Positions 33,751 through 45,750 of a DNA stretch of 64,000 nt are shown here, piece by piece (position 1 is the first letter of the stretch; every line of letters begins with the position of its first letter). Origin of the DNA: Dallia pectoralis. Lineage: Eukaryota; Chordata; Actinopteri; Esociformes; Umbridae. The notes below the pieces were generated by a model. That model was not told the DNA's origin and searched no databases. It saw only the letters and a list, made by a program, of their open reading frames with translations. The translations under genes and the position numbers were made by a program. The DNA is taken from NCBI GenBank assembly GCA_029465975.1, contig CM055745.1:8753741-8817740 (forward strand), in the 5' to 3' direction.

Positions 33751-36645
33751 TCGGCTCAGCAGGAGTCTGCTGGATCAGGACTGGGGTTCTGTTGTTCACT
33801 GTTGATCTACTGAAGGAACCAGTAGCCATCCCCCGTGACACAGTTACTGCAAGAACTGTGGTTGAAGATCTGCTGGGATCAGGATGATCTGAAAGGGGCC
33901 TGAGTAACTGTCTCAGCGGAGACAGACCTCACTCCAAGACAACTCTGAGGAAGAATAACATGTTGGCTGAGGTGTGGACAAACCGAAGAAGCCACAGACT
34001 CCAGACTGTGCCACTGCCTGTGTTCGCTGACCTGGAGATGTGGGTGTGATAGACTGGGACAGAGAGAGTTTCATGTCCTGCCCGGGTGTCTGGCTTACGT
34101 GAGAGTCACCTGGCCACTTAGCGGCTCCATTAAAGAAACACAAGCTGATTAAAAGCCACCACATACCACAGAGAAGATCTGCTCATCATGACAGTCCTGC
34201 TGGAGGTTTTCACGCATTGACAAGGTACTGTATGCTGTGTGATGGATGAACATAAAGGCCATGACATATAATGCTTTTGGTAGAGAGGACAGAGAAATAG
34301 GTGAGACCAGAACAATTGTTAGTAACTGTCTTAAAACAAATAATACAATAAAGTTAGAATTTTGTTTAAATATTGACAATGACTACACAGCAGAAAAATT
34401 CACAATATACAGACTACAAACACTGATCAGCTGTTGTTATTTTAAAATGCCTATGAGTTTAAAATAGCTAGCATAATACCCTGATACATGGGTCTACTAA
34501 AAAAATATGCTCTGAGTTCATGTCATGTCAGGCATACGCAACAAAGAATTTCTCAACACCCTGATATTTGAAGCCTTTTATGATCTCCAATGGCTTTTGA
34601 ACTTTGGTCTCTACAGTCGGCCTGGATGCTTGTTGACCAGTGAATTCCACAGAAGCAGCTGGAGCATCAGTCAGCAGGAGGCGCCCATCCAGGAGAGAGA
34701 AGGAAGGAGCCCCAATAAGCTGCGGGAGTTCAAAGTGAAAGCTCTTGTTGACATCAGGAGACACACCACATTTTCTCCTCCAATCAGAGAAGTAGATGAG
34801 CTCCACTGAGACAAATGTGTGGGAGCTGTTACTCGAGACAATGTGTGGAGCTGAAGACTCTGAGACTAAATGCGTGGAGCTCATTTGAAGAGCCAAAATG
34901 CGTGAGCTCACTCTGAGACAAATGTGCGGGAGCTCCACTTCAGAGATTAAATGTGGAAGCGATTTCCGAGACAATGGAGTTGGTTAATTTCCGAGACAAA
35001 TGCGTGGAGCCCACTCTCACCTTCCCAGCGCCAGCGACATTTGAGAGTTAAGATGTTCACCGCCAGCCTCTAAGCCTCCAGCGAGCAGTGATGTGGTTTG
35101 GGCAGAGTAGATGTGGGGTCGGCCTGGCATTTCTCCGATGTCTCTCTCTTTCTGGAGCCTCATCAACCTCACCGCTATCTAAAAACATTGTCATGAGTCT
35201 ATCGCCAGATCATATGGTGTGTCATTGGCCGCTAATTGCTATTTGAACATTGACAAACCATTGAGTTGGCTTTTGTGCTGATTACATGGTCATATTTCAG
35301 TAGCGAGTTACACAAACAATCAGTGTTATCATACCGTGGAGACTGATGTTTAGAAAACACAGCCACACAGGAAACACTATGATGTTGTCCACGAGTGGAT
35401 TGGGGACTCTGGTGGGAAGGAAAGCCAGGTGCTGAGTCATGAGGGCAGACAGCAGTGCCTTCGGCCACAGCCTCTCTGGGCAGGTTGCGTGTGTGGTTAC
35501 CCGATTGGTCCGGCTCTGACAAATATTTGTGGCAACATGCAGCTGCCTGCAGGCCTTCCGTGCCTCAAGGATTAGCACACACAGAGCCTAGAAACTCCTG
35601 GGCCCCAGCTCCCGACAGGAATCTATAAGTCATAGCGTGAAGTATGTGTGTTGAGGTTCGTGTTAGACAGGTCGTGCCTGTTCACAGCAGAGGGTGGTGT
35701 AGATGTAGATCAAAGAAGTGGTTCATTTAAGTGACAACCACCCGCGATTCTCTACGCTCTGCACAGACAGCAGTGGAGGACAAGTGAGCATTGAAAGGAT
35801 CTCATTTATTGAGAGAAGAAGCTTCCGAGCTGAAGAAAGGATCGCAGCATCGGCAGGCTGAGTGACTCCTGAGTGAAATTCGAAGCAGTGGAGACACAGT
35901 GAAGCACTGAACTAGGAGTACATTCACAACAAGATCACATCCATTTTCCAGTGTGGCCTGCCCGACTGATGAGTGTCAAGAAAGAGGTAAATCAGTCAGT
36001 TCGAGCCCGCTTGTTGTAGCTCAGTGGTAGAGTGCATGCTTTGTATGTATGATGTCTGGGTTCCGTGTCTCAGCTGCCCACAGGTCGCCGTTAAATGAGA
36101 AATTACCTTCTCACCGGCCTACCTGGTAAAAATATGCTGCTGTTTAAAAAATGCTTAAATGTGTATATAGAGAATTTTATTACTCACTGAAGAAAATAAG
36201 GTAAATTATCGATACATGCTCTTCCTCTCACTTTCTCTCTTCTTTCACACTCCTTCCTCTGTTCCTCTCTTTTCACTCCTTCTCTGTCCTCTTTTTCACT
36301 CCTTCAAACTTCTTCCTTCCTTTCTTTCCTCACTTCTCTCTTCAGTCTTCTTCACTCCTTCCTTCCTTCCTCTCTCCTCTTCCTCTCTTTTCACTGTTTC
36401 TCTCTTCCTCTTCTTTCTTCCTGTCACCCTTCCTTTCTTCCTCACTCACTTCTTCCTTTCAAACTCCTCTTTCCGCCTCTTCTTCAAATCTTCTTCAGCC
36501 TATTTCACTTTCCTTCCTCTCTTTTCTTCAATTCTTCTCTGTCTCTCTTTTCTCTCGTCTCCTTCTCTCTACACCACCAGCCTGGGCACAGTGCAGCCTC
36601 TCAGACTCTCTTCTCGCAGCTTTAGAGATGTGAGTAAGACTGTCG
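33751..36645 (+). pseudogene. Third finTRIM copy, frameshifted throughout
   Basis: The segments follow the order of the intact gene at 47245: RING/B-box exon (about 33753-34310, with GGCTCAGCAGGAGTCTGCTG), coiled-coil exon pieces (about 34660-34745), the 26-bp minisatellite (34800-35030), the 234-bp exon region (about 35770-35960), the SINE (36010-36150), the pyrimidine tract (36216-36580) and the start of the fourth coding exon ending AGTAAGACTGTC at 36645. Nearly every 10-30 bases there is a small indel or mismatch, so no exon keeps its frame. At 36646 it jumps into LINE sequence. The density and type of differences fit uncorrected long-read sequence better than an old pseudogene. Confidence 0.7.
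36010..36150 (+). mobile_element. tRNA-derived SINE, noisy third copy
   Basis: GTAGCTCAGTGGTAGAGTGC (A box region) is kept; the B box GGTTCAAATCC is corrupted to GGGTTCCGTGTCTC. Confidence 0.6.
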
Positions 36646-39398
36646 TCCCGCTTTTGGCAAATCAGATCACGCGTCGATACTGTTGCTTCCTGCCTACAGA
36701 CAGAAGCTAAAACAACAACAGCCTGTGACAAGGTCAACCAAGCGGTGGACGGACGAATCAGAAGCCGAGCTACGTCATTGTTTCCTCACCACGGACTGGA
36801 ATATGTTCCGCGAATCGTCCGGAAACATTGATGAATACGCAGAGACAGTGACCAGTTTTATTGGCAAATGCATTGAGGACATTGTACCACGCAAAACCTC
36901 GAGATCGTTTCCTAATCAAATACCGTGGGTCAACAGTGGAATCCGTGCCATGATAAACGCACGGATTACAGCATTCAACTCAGGCAACATGGACAACTAC
37001 AGGGAATCACAACACAATCTCAGGAAGGCCATCAAGAGTGCAAAAAACAAGACAGAGCAAAAGTAGAATCTCTCTACCAGGGCTCCAACACCAGACACAT
37101 GTGGAGTGGTCTGAGAGCCATTAAGGACTACAAAGGGAACACAAGTAGTGTGGGGGAGGTGGCAGCCTCCCTCCCAGAGGAACTCAACACCTTTTTCTCA
37201 CGGTTTGAGAGCAACACTGATGGCTTGGACATTGCATGGGACCAGGGCGGGTGCCCACTCCAGGTAACCAGGGCAGACGTGTGTAAATCACTTAAAAGGA
37301 TTAACAAACACAAAGCTGCTGGACCAGACAACATCCCTGGTCGTGCTCTCAAAGCATGTGCTGATCAACTGGCTGATGTATTTACTGATATATTCAACCT
37401 ATCGCTACATCAGTCAGTGGTCCCCATCTGCTTCAAGAAGTCCATCATTGTCCCTGTTCCAAAAAAGCCAAAAATCCTCTGCATGAATGACTACCGCCCT
37501 GTTGCACTAACGCCCACCATCATGAAGTGCTTTGAGCAGTTAGTCAAAGCCCACATTACAGACTCCATGCCTGCTACATTGGACCCATACCAGTTTGCCT
37601 ACAGACCAAACAGATCCACAGAAGATGCCATCTCTCTGTCCCTCAACTCCTCACTCTCTCACCTGGACAAAAGGAACACATATGTGAGAATGCTTTTCAT
37701 AGACTACAGCTCAGCATTCAACACCTTTGTGCCCCTTAAGCTTGCAGTGAAGCTCAGGGAACTGGGTCTCGATCCCGCCCTGTCCGGATGGATCCTGAAC
37801 TTCCTGACGGGCAGACCCCAGGTGGTGCGGATGGGCAACACCACCTCTACCTCACTTATCCTCAGCACTGGTTCCCCCCAGGACTGTGTGCTGAGTCCGC
37901 TCCTGTACTCTCTCTTCATCTACGACTGCGTAGCTTCTCACTCCTCCAACTGTCAGGGATTGGGGTTGAGGGTGATGGAAGCACGAGCAAGCTCCACGGA
38001 ACACAGAAGGCAGGGCGCAGGAATACGACTACATAATAATTTATTGAAAACCAGAAAACTGAAAACTACACACACTTGTGTGGAAACAAACAAAAACACG
38101 TGGGCCAATAACAAAACACAAGACAGAACATAAAGAAACACTTGGAACGGGTAAAGGGAAACAGGACTACAAGAGATCAGACTTACTTGGGGAACCGGAC
38201 AGGAAACAATGAACCAACAAACACAAGAGACACTGGGGAGCTTAAATACCGAACATAACGAGGACTAACAAGCAACAGGTGAGCACAGGCAGGACAATTA
38301 GTGATATGGGGGAAAACGGACATGTACTAGGACAAAAACAATAAGGACCACCACCAGAGGGAGACAGAACAAGCAAACAAAACAAGAACCCAACACAAAC
38401 CCTTACACCAACACCATCATTAAGTTTGCTGATGACACCACTGTTATAGGCCTGATCTCCGATAACAACGAGTCGGCCTACAGAGACGAGATACGATCAC
38501 TGTCTCTGTGGTGTCAGGAGAACAATCTACAACTCAACGTCAGCAAGACTAGGGAGATGATTGTGGACTACAGGAAGAAGCGGCGAGGAGACCAGGCACC
38601 CATTCTCATCAACGGGTCTGCAGTCGAGAGTCAACAACATCAAGTTCCTGGGGGTCAACATCAGCGATGACCTGACCTGGTCTCTTCACTCCAACATTGT
38701 GGTTAAGGAGGCCAGGAAACGGCTGAGGAGATTCGGCATGAATGCAAGGATACTGTCCAACTTCTACAGGTGCACTATTGAGAGTATCCTGACCGGATGT
38801 GTCACCGCATGGTACCGCAGTTGGACCTCCCTCGAACGTAAGTCACAACAGAAGGTTATAAAACAGCGGAGCGCATCACGGGGACTGACCTGCCATCCAT
38901 GCAGGATCTCCACACCCTGAGGTGCAAGAGGAGAACCAAGCGGATCATTTCTGATCCTAGTCACCCAGGACATGGGCTGTTCAGCAAGATGCCGTCGGGC
39001 AGAAGGCTCAGAAGCGTCCAGACCAACAGGTTCAGAGACAGCTTTTTCCCACTGGCCGTTAGGACACACAACTCCTAATTCCCTTCCCTCCATCAATCAC
39101 CTCATGCACATCTGCCACTTTATACTGCCACTTGACACTTTAAAATAGCTAGTTACCACGGACAATTATTTATATGATCACTTTACCATAACTGTACATA
39201 GCTATAGCTACCTAGGATTTATTCATTTTATTTTTTATATGTTCTATATGATGTATATTTCTGCTATAGTATATTTCTTAGATAGGTCTTACATTTCTAT
39301 TTTTATTTATTGTATTGTAATGTTGGGGAGGGCGAGATCCAATCATTTTATTGCATAACTTGTTATTGTAATGACAGATAAACACCCTTGAATCCTGT
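36646..39398 (+). pseudogene. Rex1/Babar-type LINE with reverse transcriptase, interrupted by a solo LTR
   Basis: It starts within the endonuclease end (PAFGKSDH, then LLPAYRQKLK) and runs through a linker with KRWTDESE and PWVNSGIRAMIN. The reverse transcriptase follows: AAGPDNIPGRALK, NDYRPVALTP, FAYRPNRSTEDA, FIDYSSAFNT, TGSPQDCVLSPLLY. After the LTR insert it resumes with IIKFADDTTVIGL, which carries the catalytic DD, and NIKFLGVNISDDLTW. A frame change near 37060 (CAAAAGTAG where CAAAAGGTAG is expected), present in both arms, a second near 38628 and the LTR insertion make it inactive. The 3' end near 39398 has a short AATGACAGATAAACACC tail. It sits antisense in a finTRIM intron. Confidence 0.85.
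37951..38407 (-). mobile_element. Solo LTR, 457 bp, inserted in the LINE RT domain, TSD CCAAC
   Basis: TGTCAGGGATTGG to CCCTTACA, flanked by CCAAC at 37946-37950 and 38408-38412, a perfect 5-bp duplication splitting the RT codons before KFADD. A minus-strand TATA-like TATTTAAG (near 38245) and AATAAA (near 38040) give minus sense. The inverse copy is at 51934-52390. Confidence 0.87.
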
Positions 39399-39984
39399 TT
39401 CTACTGTTGAATTACAGCAGATAAATCAGAGCAACAGTCAGACAGGTTCCCAGTCTTAGATTATATCTACAACTTAAATACATATTTAAACATTGATTGT
39501 TAGGAGTGGCATTTATTTATTATATCAATAGAGACACTCACATTGTAAGAACTGTTCTCTGGTCTTGGGCTCTGGAGGCAGTAAAACATCCACTATATTC
39601 ACTATAGAAATACAAACACATTCACAGAGAGGGAATGTTATCATCACACCATATTAAACATGTATATGACTAGTAGGGAACCTTTAGTGTTCTAAAGCAG
39701 GAGTCTATAACTGTTCCTCTAGAAGCTGCTGGTTAGTTCAGACCCACCTGGTGTCACATGTAGGAAAAGAGTTGAGTTTGAGGGGTGTAACGTTCTGATT
39801 AATAACACACCTGTAGTGGAGATCTGGGTCCATTCTCCTTTAAGGAAGTCTTCTAGTTTCTCTCTCAGATCAGAGACAGTCTTACTCACATCTCTAAAGT
39901 ACTGAAGAGGACAGACAGTGATGTTGGGTAAGTCTGAAGATACACTGGTACTGGAGAAAGACTGGTAACTCTGGGAGTGAGATG

Positions 39985-40366
39985 GAGATGTAGAGAGACA
40001 GAGGAAGGGGTGAGAGAAAGAGAGACAGAGGAAGGGGTGAGAGAAAGAGAGAGGAAGGGGTGAGTGAACGAGAGAGACAGAGGAAGGGGTGAGAGAGAGA
40101 CAGAGGAGACAGAGGAAGGGGTGAGTGAGAGAAAGAGAGAGACAGAGGAAGGGGTGGGAGAAAGAGAGAGGAAGGGGTGAGTGAAAGAGAGAGAGAGAGA
40201 GAGAGAGAGGAAGGGGTGAGAAAGAGACAGAGGAAGGGGTGAGAGAAAGAGAGAGAGACAGAGGAAGGGGTGAGAGAAAAAGAGAGACAGAGGAAGGGGT
40301 GAGAGAAAGAGAGAGACAGAGGAAGGGGTGTGAGAGAGAGAGAAAGAGGAAGGGGTGAGAGAGAAC
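39985..40366. repeat. GAGGAAGGGGTGAGAGAAAG purine minisatellite, left arm
   Basis: About 20-bp units in the intron between finTRIM exons 3 and 4; mirror of 49975-50356. It creates long serine/leucine/proline frames that are not genes. Confidence 0.85.
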
Positions 40367-40432
40367 ATGTATCATTAATTTACCTTATTTTTCTTCAGTT
40401 AATTGTAAATTCTCTATATACACATTTAAACA

Positions 40433-40582
40433 TTTTTTTTTTTAAATTTAACCTTTATTTTACCAGGTAGGCCGATTGAGAATAATTTCTCATTTGCAAC
40501 GGCGACCTGTGGAGCAGCTGGGATTTGAACCCAAGACATCATACATACAAAGCATGCACTCTACCACTGAGCTACCAACAGA
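40433..40582 (-). mobile_element. tRNA-derived SINE, left arm
   Basis: Mirror of 49760-49909: A box TAGCTCAGTGG, B box GGTTCAAATCC, then a tail with CGGCCTACCTGG and an A-run. Short TA-rich flanks. Confidence 0.8.
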
Positions 40583-41739
40583 ACAGATCAGACTGACAGT
40601 TTAATACTCTTTCTTGACCTCATCAATTCAGTTTAGTTACCTGGAAGAAATGGATGTGATCTTCTGTGTGTGAGATCTTCTCCAGTTCAGTGCTTCTCTT
40701 CTTCAGCTCAGTTATCTCCTGCTTCAGTTTCTCCAGGAGTCCTTCAACTTGACTCACTTGAGTTTTCTCTCGGTCTCTGATCAGCTTCTTCAGCTCAGAG
40801 CTTCTTCTCTCAATAGAGCGGATCAGCTCAGTAAAGATCTTCTCACTGTCCTCCACTGCTGTCTGTGCAGAGCGCTAAGAGAGAGATCATTTAGATTGGT
40901 TTGTCCTTAAATAAGACCACTTCTTTAGTCTAATAATTCCCCATCCCTCCCACCACCCTCTACACACATAGTTCACTGTAGACAAACACATTACAATACA
41001 ACACAACCTCAACACACATACTTCACACTATACAAACATAGATTCCTGTCAGGGCCTGATTATAGGGAAGACTCTAGGCAGCTCTATGTTGTGCTAATCA
41101 GAGCCTGAGAGCAGGAAGGCCTCTAGGCAGCTCTATGTTGCCCTAAATGTGCTAATCAGAGCCGGATAGCAGGAATCTCTCCAGGCTTTAACCACACACA
41201 ACCTGCCCCAACACACCTGCTTAGAGGAGATAATATTAACCCCCAGACCAGGGAAAAGCACTGCTACCTCTGTCTGCACTAATATTAGTCCCATGACTCA
41301 ACACCTGAGCCTCCTTCCACCAGAGTCCCCAATCCACTTCATTAATAACATCATAGTGTGTTTCCTGTGTGGTGTGTTTTCCTAAACATCAGTCTCCACG
41401 ATTGTCCACTGATAAGTACTGATTGTTTGTGTAACTCCGCTACTGAAAATGTATTATGTATCAACACAAAGCCAACTCAATGGTTTGTCAATGTTCAAAT
41501 AGCAATTAACATTGTATTTTGTTATGCATGTTTCACTCTCCCATGATCCTACACGACGATAAGGCTCATGACAATGTTTTTAGATAGCGAGTGAGTTTTA
41601 AGGTCGAGAGTAGAAAAGAGAAGAGACATCCAGATGCAGAGAAGATCGACCCCACATCTACTCTGCTAAACCACATCACTGCTCGCTGGAACTTAGAATA
41701 ACGTTGAACATCTTAACTCTCAAATGTCGCTGGCGCTGG

Positions 41740-41965
41740 GAGATTTGTCTCAGAGTGGAGCTCCACACATTTGTCTCAGAGTGTAGCTCCACACATTTGT
41801 CTCAGAGTGTAGCTCCACACATTTGTCTCAGAGTGGAGCTCCACACATTTGTCTCAGAGTGGAGCTCCACACATTTGTCTCAGAGTGGAGCTCCACACAT
41901 TTGTCTCAGAGTGTAGCTCCACACATTTGTCTCAGAGTGTAGCTCCACACATTTGTCTCAGTGTG
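41740..41965. repeat. 26-bp minisatellite, left arm
   Basis: Eight to nine units of CACACATTTGTCTCAGAGTG type in the intron after finTRIM exon 2; mirror of 48380-48605. Confidence 0.85.
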
Positions 41966-43098
41966 GAGCTCATCTACTTCTCTCTGATTGGAGGAGAAAT
42001 GTGAAAAGGTGTGTCTCCTGATGTCAACAAAACTCACTTTGAGAGACTCCACAGCTTGTTGGAGCTCCTTCAGCTCCTTCTCTCTCTCCTGGACCTTCTG
42101 CTGGACCTCCTGCTGACTGGTCTCCAGCTGCTTCTGTGGAGATTCACTTGTCAATAAGCATCAAGATTTATTTGTAGAAGTTAAAAAGTTCAAAAGATGA
42201 TACATTGGGATCATAAAAGATAAATATCAAATTGTTGAGGAATTCTTGTTGCAGTATCTTGTTATATTGTGTGAATAGTGACATATTTTTAGTAGACCTA
42301 CATGTATCAAGGATGATATGCTGTATTTTAAACTCATAAAAGACCATTTAAAATAATAACAGCTGATCAGTTATATATATTTATGAATCTGTATATTAAT
42401 GAATTTTCTGCTGTGGATCGATTGTCTAATATTTAAACAGAATTCTAACTTTATTTGTAATTATTTGTTTTTAAGACAGTTACTAACAAGTTGTTCTGGT
42501 CTCACCTGTTTCTCTGTCCTCTCTACTGCAGCTGACACTGTATCATGGCCTTTATGTTCATCCATCACACACAGCATACAGATACACTGCTGATCAGTAC
42601 GACAGAAAACCTCCAGCAGTTTGTCATGATGAGAGCAGATCTTCTCCTGTAGTTGTGTGGTGGCTTTAATCAGCTTGTGTTTCTTTAATGGAGCTACTTC
42701 ATAGTGAGGTTGGAGGTGACTCTCACAGTAAGAAGCCAGACACACCAGACAGGACATGAGGGCTCTCTGCTTTCTGGTCCCAGTACAGAAATCACACACC
42801 ACATCTCCAGGTCCAGCTGAACACAGACCAGTAGAAGCAGTCTGGAGTCCTGTCTTCTTCAGTTTGTCCACCACCTCAGCCAACATGTTATTCTTCCTCA
42901 GAGTTGGTCTTGGAGTGAAGGTCTGTCTGCACTGAGGACAGTTATAGACCCCTTTCAGATCATCCTGATCCCAGCAGATCTCAATACAGTTCTTACAGTA
43001 ACTGTGTCCACAGGGATGGCTACTGGTTCCTTCAGTAGATCCAGACAGACAGAACAACAGAACTGGTCCTGATCCAGCAGAACTCCCTGCTGAGCCAT

Positions 43099-44589
43099 TT
43101 TGATAGTTGTTGTTCACTCTCACTCAGACAGACAACACAGAAATGTAGATCAGTTTCGTTTTCTCAGAAGTGTGTTTGTGTGAGGGGGAGGATACTTCCT
43201 GGTTCTGTCAGAGGGGTGGAGTTAGAGGGAGAAGGAGACAGCTTAGGGCTGTCCTACCGTCAAATTGTCAAGTGCGCGAGGGCTCTTGCAGATATTTTGA
43301 GCCCTTTATGCACACTTTCCTTAAGTCTGAATTTCTTCATTCTTTGCCTGAAGAAATTGTTCACTGTTCACTGCGTTGTGACGTGAAACGTGGTGGTTAC
43401 TTTTCAACACACTCATAAAATACAGGTCACTTTTTCATACAGTGACATTACAAATTCTGTCTTTCTCATTACTCTGTGTTTATTGTATTTTTTGTCTTTC
43501 CTAATTTTTATTTTAAGTTTAATGTATTATTATTTTGTTGGAAAGAAATACGTGATATGAAACCTATTTACTGTTTTTCTGTACAAGAATCAATTGTAAT
43601 AATACAAAACTCATCACACTTGTGACTCAGCCAGTCTTCCATTCAAAACTTTCCACAATAATCTCTCACCACAAAAACACTGATTCAAAATATATGTTTC
43701 TCATGAAATGTCATAATACTGTTCATGGTGAATACATTACAACATTGACTTGAATGAAGCCACATCGTGTTCGTGTCGTCCTTTCTATTTCCCTTAATAC
43801 AGAGGGGTAACACAAGCACTATAACTTGGTTACACTGAACCACGACTCTTCATGTGAAAATGTTATTTAAACAGATGTTTAAATTAAATTAAACTAACAT
43901 GTAACTGAATTTCTTGTAATATAAATATTTTCACTAAATGGATAAAAAGCTACTTAGTTTAGGGTTAAGGGATTGAGTTTTACATGAAAATATAAAGAAA
44001 TGTCACTGTTTTTTATTCTATCTTAAGAAGTATTTTTATATAAATAAAAAAACAAGTTAGCATGGAAATAGTGCCTTGACATTCCACAAGTCTCCGGATC
44101 GATTTTGCAGCCATTCGTCACCACGCCATTCTACCATGAATATTATTTAATTTGGTATTTTCTCTATGGTCATGGCAAACACACTCAGCCGCCATTCCAG
44201 AATCTCCAGTAAGGACTCAATCAGTGGACTGAGATGACAATGGCCTCATGTGAACGCTCAGCTCACGAGAAATCAGTCAGTCACTGAACCTCCTGTGAAA
44301 TGTGCCCCAACAAATCACTCTTCTTTCAAAATCACAGATTCCTTGTGTAAAACATGTGCGAGCATCTTAAACATCTAAATACTCCAGGACGACCGGGAGG
44401 GTTGATGGGTATGATGGATCTGTGTCCATAGCTGATTGGTCCCACAGCGTGGCCAGCAGGCACGGGTCCCCCTTAACAGAAGTGGACACAAACACAGGGG
44501 GAGGTTGGACACTAGTTCCCGGCACAACAGAATACCAGTACAATTCCTGAAGGAGACAGGGAGGGTTATTGAAACTATGGTCATGAACG
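43099..44589. other. finTRIM upstream/intergenic DNA, left arm
   Basis: Mirror of 45751-47244. Apart from the ISRE at 43152-43165 I see AT-rich DNA and no convincing gene. A 138-codon minus-strand frame at 44367-44783 overlaps the Tc1 terminus and has no recognisable domain. Confidence 0.55.
43152..43165 (-). promoter_or_regulatory. ISRE, left-arm finTRIM
   Basis: Reverse complement of GAGAAAACGAAACT, 54 bp upstream of the ATG at 43098. Confidence 0.6.
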
Positions 44590-45148
44590 GTCCATAGTCC
44601 AGCCACAACATTACGACCATTGACAGGTGAAGTGATCAGGCTCGGTTCCACAAGAGGGCAAGAAGAGGCTTGACCCCTCAGTGGTATTTGCTGCCCCCCC
44701 CAGTTTAATATAATAATACCAGACAGATAAATAGCAAAAAAAAGATTAGCCCCGTTGTCATATTTAAAACTTTGTTTTGGCATCGGGCTTGGAAGTGAGA
44801 AACACCGGTCAGTGGGTGGGATATATTAGTGAACATTTGATCCTGAAAGTTGATTAAGTGTTAGAAGCAGAGAAACTGGGCAGGTGTAAAGACCTGAGAG
44901 ACTTTGACAAAGACCATATTGTTATGGCTAGATGACTTGGTCAGAGCATCTCCAAAGCTGCAGCTCGTGTGGGGTGCTCCCAACCTGTAAGGCTCCAAAC
45001 CTATCAAAGAGGTCCAAGGAAGGAAAAGAGGTAAACCGGTGACAGGTTGATGGTCAGCCAAGGCTCGTAGATGCATGGTGACAGTGAAGGCTGGCTCGTG
45101 TGGTCTGAAGCACTATGGGGAAAAGGCAAGCCGGCGGAGGCGGTGAAA
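44590..45148 (+). pseudogene. Tc1-like transposon 5' fragment, left arm
   Basis: A TIR-like AACATTACGACCATTGACAG opens the fragment. Near 44890-45080 the plus strand gives transposase N-terminal helix-turn-helix pieces: DLRDFDKDHIVMAR, then LGQSISKAAARVGCS, with stops and frameshifts. After CTCGTGTGGTCTGAAGC it skips to GGCAAGCCGGCGGAGGCGG, from the middle of the transposase, so an internal deletion is present. It is truncated by the palindrome centre. Orientation is head-in toward the axis. Confidence 0.7.
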
Positions 45149-45190
45149 CATCCTACAAGAACATGTTTGTGTCCCAGCAGAACATTGCCA
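45149..45190. other. 42-bp spacer of palindrome A
   Basis: On the minus strand, read from the right arm, the spacer continues the Tc1 transposase sequence (GGCAATGTTCTGCTGGG, matching the conserved AMFCW region). It is not a continuation of the left arm. So the right arm plus spacer is contiguous Tc1 DNA, and the left arm starts again where the copy folds back at CGGTGAAA/TTTCACCG. Confidence 0.65.
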
Positions 45191-45749
45191 TTTCACCGCC
45201 TCCGCCGGCTTGCCTTTTCCCCATAGTGCTTCAGACCACACGAGCCAGCCTTCACTGTCACCATGCATCTACGAGCCTTGGCTGACCATCAACCTGTCAC
45301 CGGTTTACCTCTTTTCCTTCCTTGGACCTCTTTGATAGGTTTGGAGCCTTACAGGTTGGGAGCACCCCACACGAGCTGCAGCTTTGGAGATGCTCTGACC
45401 AAGTCATCTAGCCATAACAATATGGTCTTTGTCAAAGTCTCTCAGGTCTTTACACCTGCCCAGTTTCTCTGCTTCTAACACTTAATCAACTTTCAGGATC
45501 AAATGTTCACTAATATATCCCACCCACTGACCGGTGTTTCTCACTTCCAAGCCCGATGCCAAAACAAAGTTTTAAATATGACAACGGGGCTAATCTTTTT
45601 TTTTGCTATTTATCTGTCTGGTATTATTATATTAAACTGGGGGGGGGCAGCAAATACCACTGAGGGGTCAAGCCTCTTCTTGCCCTCTTGTGGAACCGAG
45701 CCTGATCACTTCACCTGTCAATGGTCGTAATGTTGTGGCTGGACTATGG
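45149..45749 (-). pseudogene. Tc1-like transposon 5' fragment, right arm with spacer
   Basis: Same element as 44590-45148 on the minus strand, extended by the spacer into the AMFCW region of the transposase. Nonsense changes make it inactive. Confidence 0.68.
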
Positions 45750-45750
45750 A

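Larger units (their letters stand above)
39542..43098 (-). pseudogene. finTRIM gene, left-arm copy, lacks B30.2 exon
   Basis: Five coding exons mirror the gene at 47245: exon 1 43098-42506 (RING and B-boxes), exon 2 42133-42038 (96 bp), exon 3 40874-40641 (234 bp coiled coil), exon 4 39970-39811 and exon 5 39601-39542, all with GT-AG borders. Exon 1 has one C fewer in the run at 43013-43016 (CCC for CCCC), which shifts the RING frame after residue 28. The B30.2 exon is absent because the arm ends inside the LINE at 36646 and then joins the third finTRIM copy. As it stands it could not make the full ligase. The single-base loss in a homopolymer may be a sequencing error. Confidence 0.8.
36646..45148. 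repeat. Inverted repeat A, left arm (partner 45191-53700)
   Basis: Positions x and about 90341-x are reverse complements with few differences: a 1-bp loss in the RING exon, a 3-G indel in the LINE, single substitutions. It contains a LINE with a solo LTR, finTRIM exons 5 to 1 on the minus strand and a Tc1 fragment at the centre. It ends at 36646, inside the LINE. Confidence 0.93.

Noticed and set aside
36216..36710. 164-codon serine/leucine-rich ORF
   Set aside because: It spans the noisy pyrimidine tract and a chimeric join into the LINE.
45149..45190. Sequencing hairpin adaptor left at the palindrome centre
   Set aside because: The spacer is Tc1 transposase-like sequence on the minus strand and has no adaptor-like repeat; a fold-back artefact without adaptor remains possible.
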